Part shown: piece by piece, positions 7,532-9,848 of the stretch
How positions within the stretch are numbered: the first letter of the stretch is position 1
Layout: each line of letters begins with the position of its first letter
NCBI GenBank assembly: GCA_964644135.1
Contig: CAZXWD010000108.1
Span: 1 to 9,848 of the forward strand
Reading direction: 5' to 3'
Length of the DNA stretch: 9,848 nucleotides
From: CAZMOK01 sp964644135
GTDB taxonomy: Bacteria > Bacteroidota > Bacteroidia > Bacteroidales > JAGOPY01
Made by a program: the position numbers and the translations under genes
Notes under the pieces: generated by a model
The model's database searches: none
Seen by the model: the letters and a program-made list of their open reading frames with translations, nothing else
What the model was told of the DNA's origin: nothing

Positions 7532-7878
7532 ACAGTTTGCTCCTTCTATTGATAATGATGCTTGCGGTTTCGTGCCAGAAGGAAGAGCATGCAGTCATGT
7601 ACAGGGTTACGGAGGCTGATTCGGGGTTTGACCTCAATTACAGGGATGCCTCTGGAAAGCTTGTCAAAACCAATATTGAGACTCAGAGCAGCGAGGACGA
7701 ATGGACGTACGGTTTCATGGCTGAAGAGGGCGACATTGTTTTCGTTTCGGCACGGTACAAAGACCCTGAATCTGCTATAAAAGTACAGGTGCTGATCGAC
7801 CAGAAAATATATAAAGAGGGTTCGAGCAATGGAGATACGGTAAAATACGTTACCGTATCAGGAACAGTGCCTTATTAA
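7532..7878 (+). CDS. Small MmpS-like lipoprotein (5' end in assembly gap)
   Basis: The visible part is about 114 residues, in frame from 7534. It starts within a signal peptide (SLLLLLIMMLAVSC) whose lipobox AVSC gives the lipidated cysteine; the initiator lies in the gap, and the TTG at 7537 is not a convincing start. The mature domain is about 100 residues of alternating beta-strands (VMYRVTEADSGFDLNYRD, DEWTYGFMAEEGDIVFVSA, IKVQVLIDQKIYKEGSS, VKYVTVSGTVPY). This resembles the MmpS/transport-accessory beta-sandwich: a V.Y.V start, a hydrophobic-GD-hydrophobic-SA core, then VDGK-like and SG endings. The match is by eye. It lies 7 bases upstream of mbnP in the same operon and is probably a periplasm-facing partner of the copper proteins. 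It has no Cys, His or Met cluster that would suggest direct copper binding. Its function is unknown. Confidence 0.75.
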
Positions 7879-7885
7879 TATATTT

Positions 7886-8716
7886 ATGAGAGGGAAAGCA
7901 ACCATATTACTGATCTTTTTGGCGATTGCCTTTAGCAGCTTCACAGGGTGCGAAAAAGACCCCGGTCCTGATGACAATGAACAGGAAAGATCAGGCAAAA
8001 TCCGGTTTGAATTCCTTCACCATGCGAACGGAGAGCCATTGATCTTCGACTCGCTGATGTACGAAAATGCCGCAGGGAATGAATACCTGGTGAACGAGAT
8101 CCAGTACTTTATTTCGGACGTCACGCTTCATTATGAAGACAATTCCACCTACCTTGTGGATGAATGGAAAGACATCCATTATGTGGACACCGACCTGGAC
8201 GACACACACCAATGGAATGTCTTCGACGATATTCCGGCAGGCACGGTTAAGAAGATCTCTTTTGTTTTTGGCATCAGTGAAGAGAAAAACCAGTCGCTGA
8301 TGTTCACCGACCCGCCCGAATCGCTCATGTTCTGGCCCGAGTACCTGGGCGGGGGGTATCATTACATGAAACTTAACGGAAAATGGAAAACCCCGGAAGG
8401 CATCATGCACCCGTTCGACTTTCACCTTGGCATAGGACAGATCTACGACAACGAAGGCAACATAACCGGCTTCATCCAGAATTACTTCACAGTGCACCTT
8501 GAAGAGCCCGGATTTTCTTTCTTTTCTGTTGATCCGGATCATGAAACCACCATACAATTGATCATGAACATCGATAACTGGTTCCGCAATCCGAATACCT
8601 ACAACCACAACGACTGGGGGGGTGATATCATGCAGAAGCAGGAGGCCATGATCCTGGGATGCGAGAACGGGCACGATGTATTCACCGTCGGCGATATAAT
8701 TCAACCGGGAAAATGA
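7886..8716 (+). CDS. mbnP: MbnP-family lipoprotein (putative copper-binding partner of the diheme enzyme)
   Basis: This 276-residue lipoprotein has a signal peptide with lipobox FTGC (Cys22) and a single beta-rich MbnP-like domain. Recognisable family features are EYLVNEIQYFISDVTL (66-81), the DIPAGTVKKISFVFGI stretch (115-130), the FWPEYLGGGYHYMKLNG segment (149-165), and FDFHLG (177-182). In methanotrophs MbnP binds copper after its partner MbnH oxidises a tryptophan to kynurenine; CorA and MopE are related in concept. This protein has six tryptophans (94, 110, 150, 167, 232, 244) and many histidines. W150 lies in the most family-like segment, so it is a candidate for modification, but this cannot be settled by eye. 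The start at 7886 is 7 bases after the previous stop, and the end overlaps the next gene by ATGA, implying coupled expression with the diheme enzyme. Confidence 0.88.
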   Translation: MRGKATILLIFLAIAFSSFTGCEKDPGPDDNEQERSGKIRFEFLHHANGEPLIFDSLMYENAAGNEYLVNEIQYFISDVTLHYEDNSTYLVDEWKDIHYVDTDLDDTHQWNVFDDIPAGTVKKISFVFGISEEKNQSLMFTDPPESLMFWPEYLGGGYHYMKLNGKWKTPEGIMHPFDFHLGIGQIYDNEGNITGFIQNYFTVHLEEPGFSFFSVDPDHETTIQLIMNIDNWFRNPNTYNHNDWGGDIMQKQEAMILGCENGHDVFTVGDIIQPGK

Positions 8717-9848
8717 GAGCATTGCTCAAAATATCAGCGCTGTCATTATTGATCTTCTTTTTGTTTTCGTGCAAAAAGAACCCACCGCCGGAATGGGTAC
8801 CTGTTCACGAAACCACACCCTACGAAATTGAGATCCCCTATGGTTTTCCGAAGAAACTGAATATTCCAGAGGATAACCCGATGACCGTTGAGGGAGTTGA
8901 ACTGGGCCGTTACCTGTTCTACGACGGCAGGATGTCGGGGCGCACCCACCCTGATTCGCTGATGAGCTGTGCCACCTGCCATATCCAGGAGAACTCCTTT
9001 GAGGTCGGGGTTGACCATCCCAAGTATAAAGACGGATTTACGTTCGGCATCACCGGCATACAGACTCCCCATGTGATGCTGCCCCTTATCAACCTGGTGT
9101 GGAACCATTCGGGATACCTTTGGAATGGCTATGTCAGCAATGACAATCCCAACCCGTTGCACCGGAATATCGAAGCGCTGGTATACATGGGCATAACCGC
9201 GCCGCACGAGATGAACAGCGACACCAACAGGGCCAAGGAGGTGATCCAAAACATCCCGGGCTACCCTGAACTGTTTGAAAAAGCCTTCGGAACCCCTGAG
9301 GTCACTGTCGAACGCATGAGCAAGGCCATAGCCCAGTTCATCAGGACCCTGATCTCGGCCAATTCCCGCTTCGACAAGTACATGCGGGGGGAAGTGCAGC
9401 TTACCCCGTCGGAACTGAACGGGTTTGTTTTGTTTACAACCGAAGAGGGCGCCGACTGCTTCCATTGCCACGGGGGATTCGGAAACCCGCTCTTCACCAC
9501 CCACCTGTATTACAATAACGGCAAAGACAGCGTTTTCAATGACAACCGCGACCGTTATGCCATCACGGGCGACCCTATGGACAAAGGCGCTTACAAGGCC
9601 CCTACACTGCGTAACATCGAGCTCACAGCCCCTTACATGCACGATGGCCGGTTCGCCGATCTCGATGAAGTGATAGACTTTTATTCCCACCACCTCATCA
9701 ACACCACTTATATCGATCCCCTGATGCACCACGTGGCAAACGAAGGGGTACAGCTCACCAACAAGGAAAAGGAAGACCTGAAGGCGTTCATCCGGACACT
9801 CAGGGACGATGATTTCCTGACCAACCCGGCATTTGCCCGACCGGAAAA
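8713..9848 (+). CDS. mbnH: MbnH/MauG-like diheme cytochrome c peroxidase-family lipoprotein (3' end cut by window)
   Basis: 378 residues are visible, beginning with a lipoprotein signal (MRALLKIS..., lipobox LFSC, Cys20). Two c-type heme sites are clear: CATCH at 86-90 and CFHCH at 249-253. W137 in GYLWNG sits where the bridging tryptophan between the hemes lies in this superfamily. The segment PTLRNIELTAPYMHDGRF (297-314) is the hallmark C-terminal motif. The reading frame is open to the last base, ending with the usual terminal helix (DLKAFIRTLRDDDF), so very little is missing. The 4-base overlap with mbnP and the family pairing suggest it oxidises a residue of MbnP, using peroxide or oxygen, rather than simply detoxifying peroxide. 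By my alignment, the pocket residues corresponding to Gln103 and Pro107 of MauG are replaced by Leu and Gly, while the following Glu (in HEMN) is kept. The sixth ligand of the second heme (Met or Tyr) cannot be assigned with certainty; M338 is one candidate. A plain cytochrome c peroxidase remains the alternative. Confidence 0.9.
   Translation, partial: MRALLKISALSLLIFFLFSCKKNPPPEWVPVHETTPYEIEIPYGFPKKLNIPEDNPMTVEGVELGRYLFYDGRMSGRTHPDSLMSCATCHIQENSFEVGVDHPKYKDGFTFGITGIQTPHVMLPLINLVWNHSGYLWNGYVSNDNPNPLHRNIEALVYMGITAPHEMNSDTNRAKEVIQNIPGYPELFEKAFGTPEVTVERMSKAIAQFIRTLISANSRFDKYMRGEVQLTPSELNGFVLFTTEEGADCFHCHGGFGNPLFTTHLYYNNGKDSVFNDNRDRYAITGDPMDKGAYKAPTLRNIELTAPYMHDGRFADLDEVIDFYSHHLINTTYIDPLMHHVANEGVQLTNKEKEDLKAFIRTLRDDDFLTNPAFARPE

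Noticed and set aside
7432..7552. Receptor reading through the gap to a stop at 7552
   Set aside because: The tail after the N run is in the wrong frame relative to the lipoprotein signal peptide, and the receptor already reaches its terminal beta-strand before the gap.
7991..8722. Minus-strand open frame of 243 residues opposite mbnP
   Set aside because: The plus strand encodes a clear MbnP-family lipoprotein; the antisense translation is low-complexity V/H/D-rich, with no signal peptide or motif.
8746..9732. Long open frame on the minus strand (about 328 residues) opposite the diheme enzyme
   Set aside because: It is antisense to a gene with two CxxCH heme sites and a full family signature, and its translation shows no recognisable domain. 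It is a coding shadow.
5333..9848. Methanobactin biosynthesis operon
   Set aside because: No precursor peptide or MbnB/MbnC-like gene is visible, and the receptor matches OprC copper motifs rather than requiring a methanobactin ligand. Genes outside the window cannot be excluded.

Overview
The window looks like a fragment of a Bacteroidota genome, probably an uncultured member known from a scaffolded draft or metagenome assembly. The signs are a CzcA-type RND pump fused to a TolC-like domain, several lipoproteins with Bacteroidota-style lipoboxes, starts without clear Shine-Dalgarno sequences, a TAnnTTTG-type promoter box, and two runs of exactly 100 N (1436-1535 and 7432-7531). Such runs are usually placeholders for scaffold gaps of unknown size.

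Layout: two operons diverge from a 180-bp AT-rich spacer (5153-5332). The leftward operon (minus strand) encodes an HME-RND metal efflux pump fused to a TolC-like outer-membrane domain (1190-5152). Its lipoprotein periplasmic adaptor follows (19-1185). Together these supply all three parts of a tripartite metal exporter in two genes. The pump carries the carboxylate signature of divalent-cation (Co/Zn/Cd/Ni) exporters rather than the methionines of CusA.

The rightward operon (plus strand) encodes four envelope proteins: an OprC/NosA-like TonB-dependent receptor with a CxxxM + HxM copper-site signature (5333 to within the gap), a small MmpS-like lipoprotein that begins inside the gap (to 7878), an MbnP-family lipoprotein (7886-8716), and an MbnH/MauG-like diheme peroxidase lipoprotein overlapping it by ATGA (8713 to the window end, where it is cut a few residues from its expected C-terminus).

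Working model (inference): the rightward operon is a copper-acquisition system. The receptor imports copper ions across the outer membrane. The MbnP/MbnH pair is a copper-binding protein plus the diheme enzyme that may mature it by oxidising a tryptophan. The small lipoprotein has no known role. The divergent exporter would keep other transition metals low. A 23-bp perfect odd palindrome and a second, shorter inverted repeat in the shared spacer are candidate operators, though the palindrome may instead be a dispersed repeat. No RNA genes, transposases or CRISPR arrays were seen.
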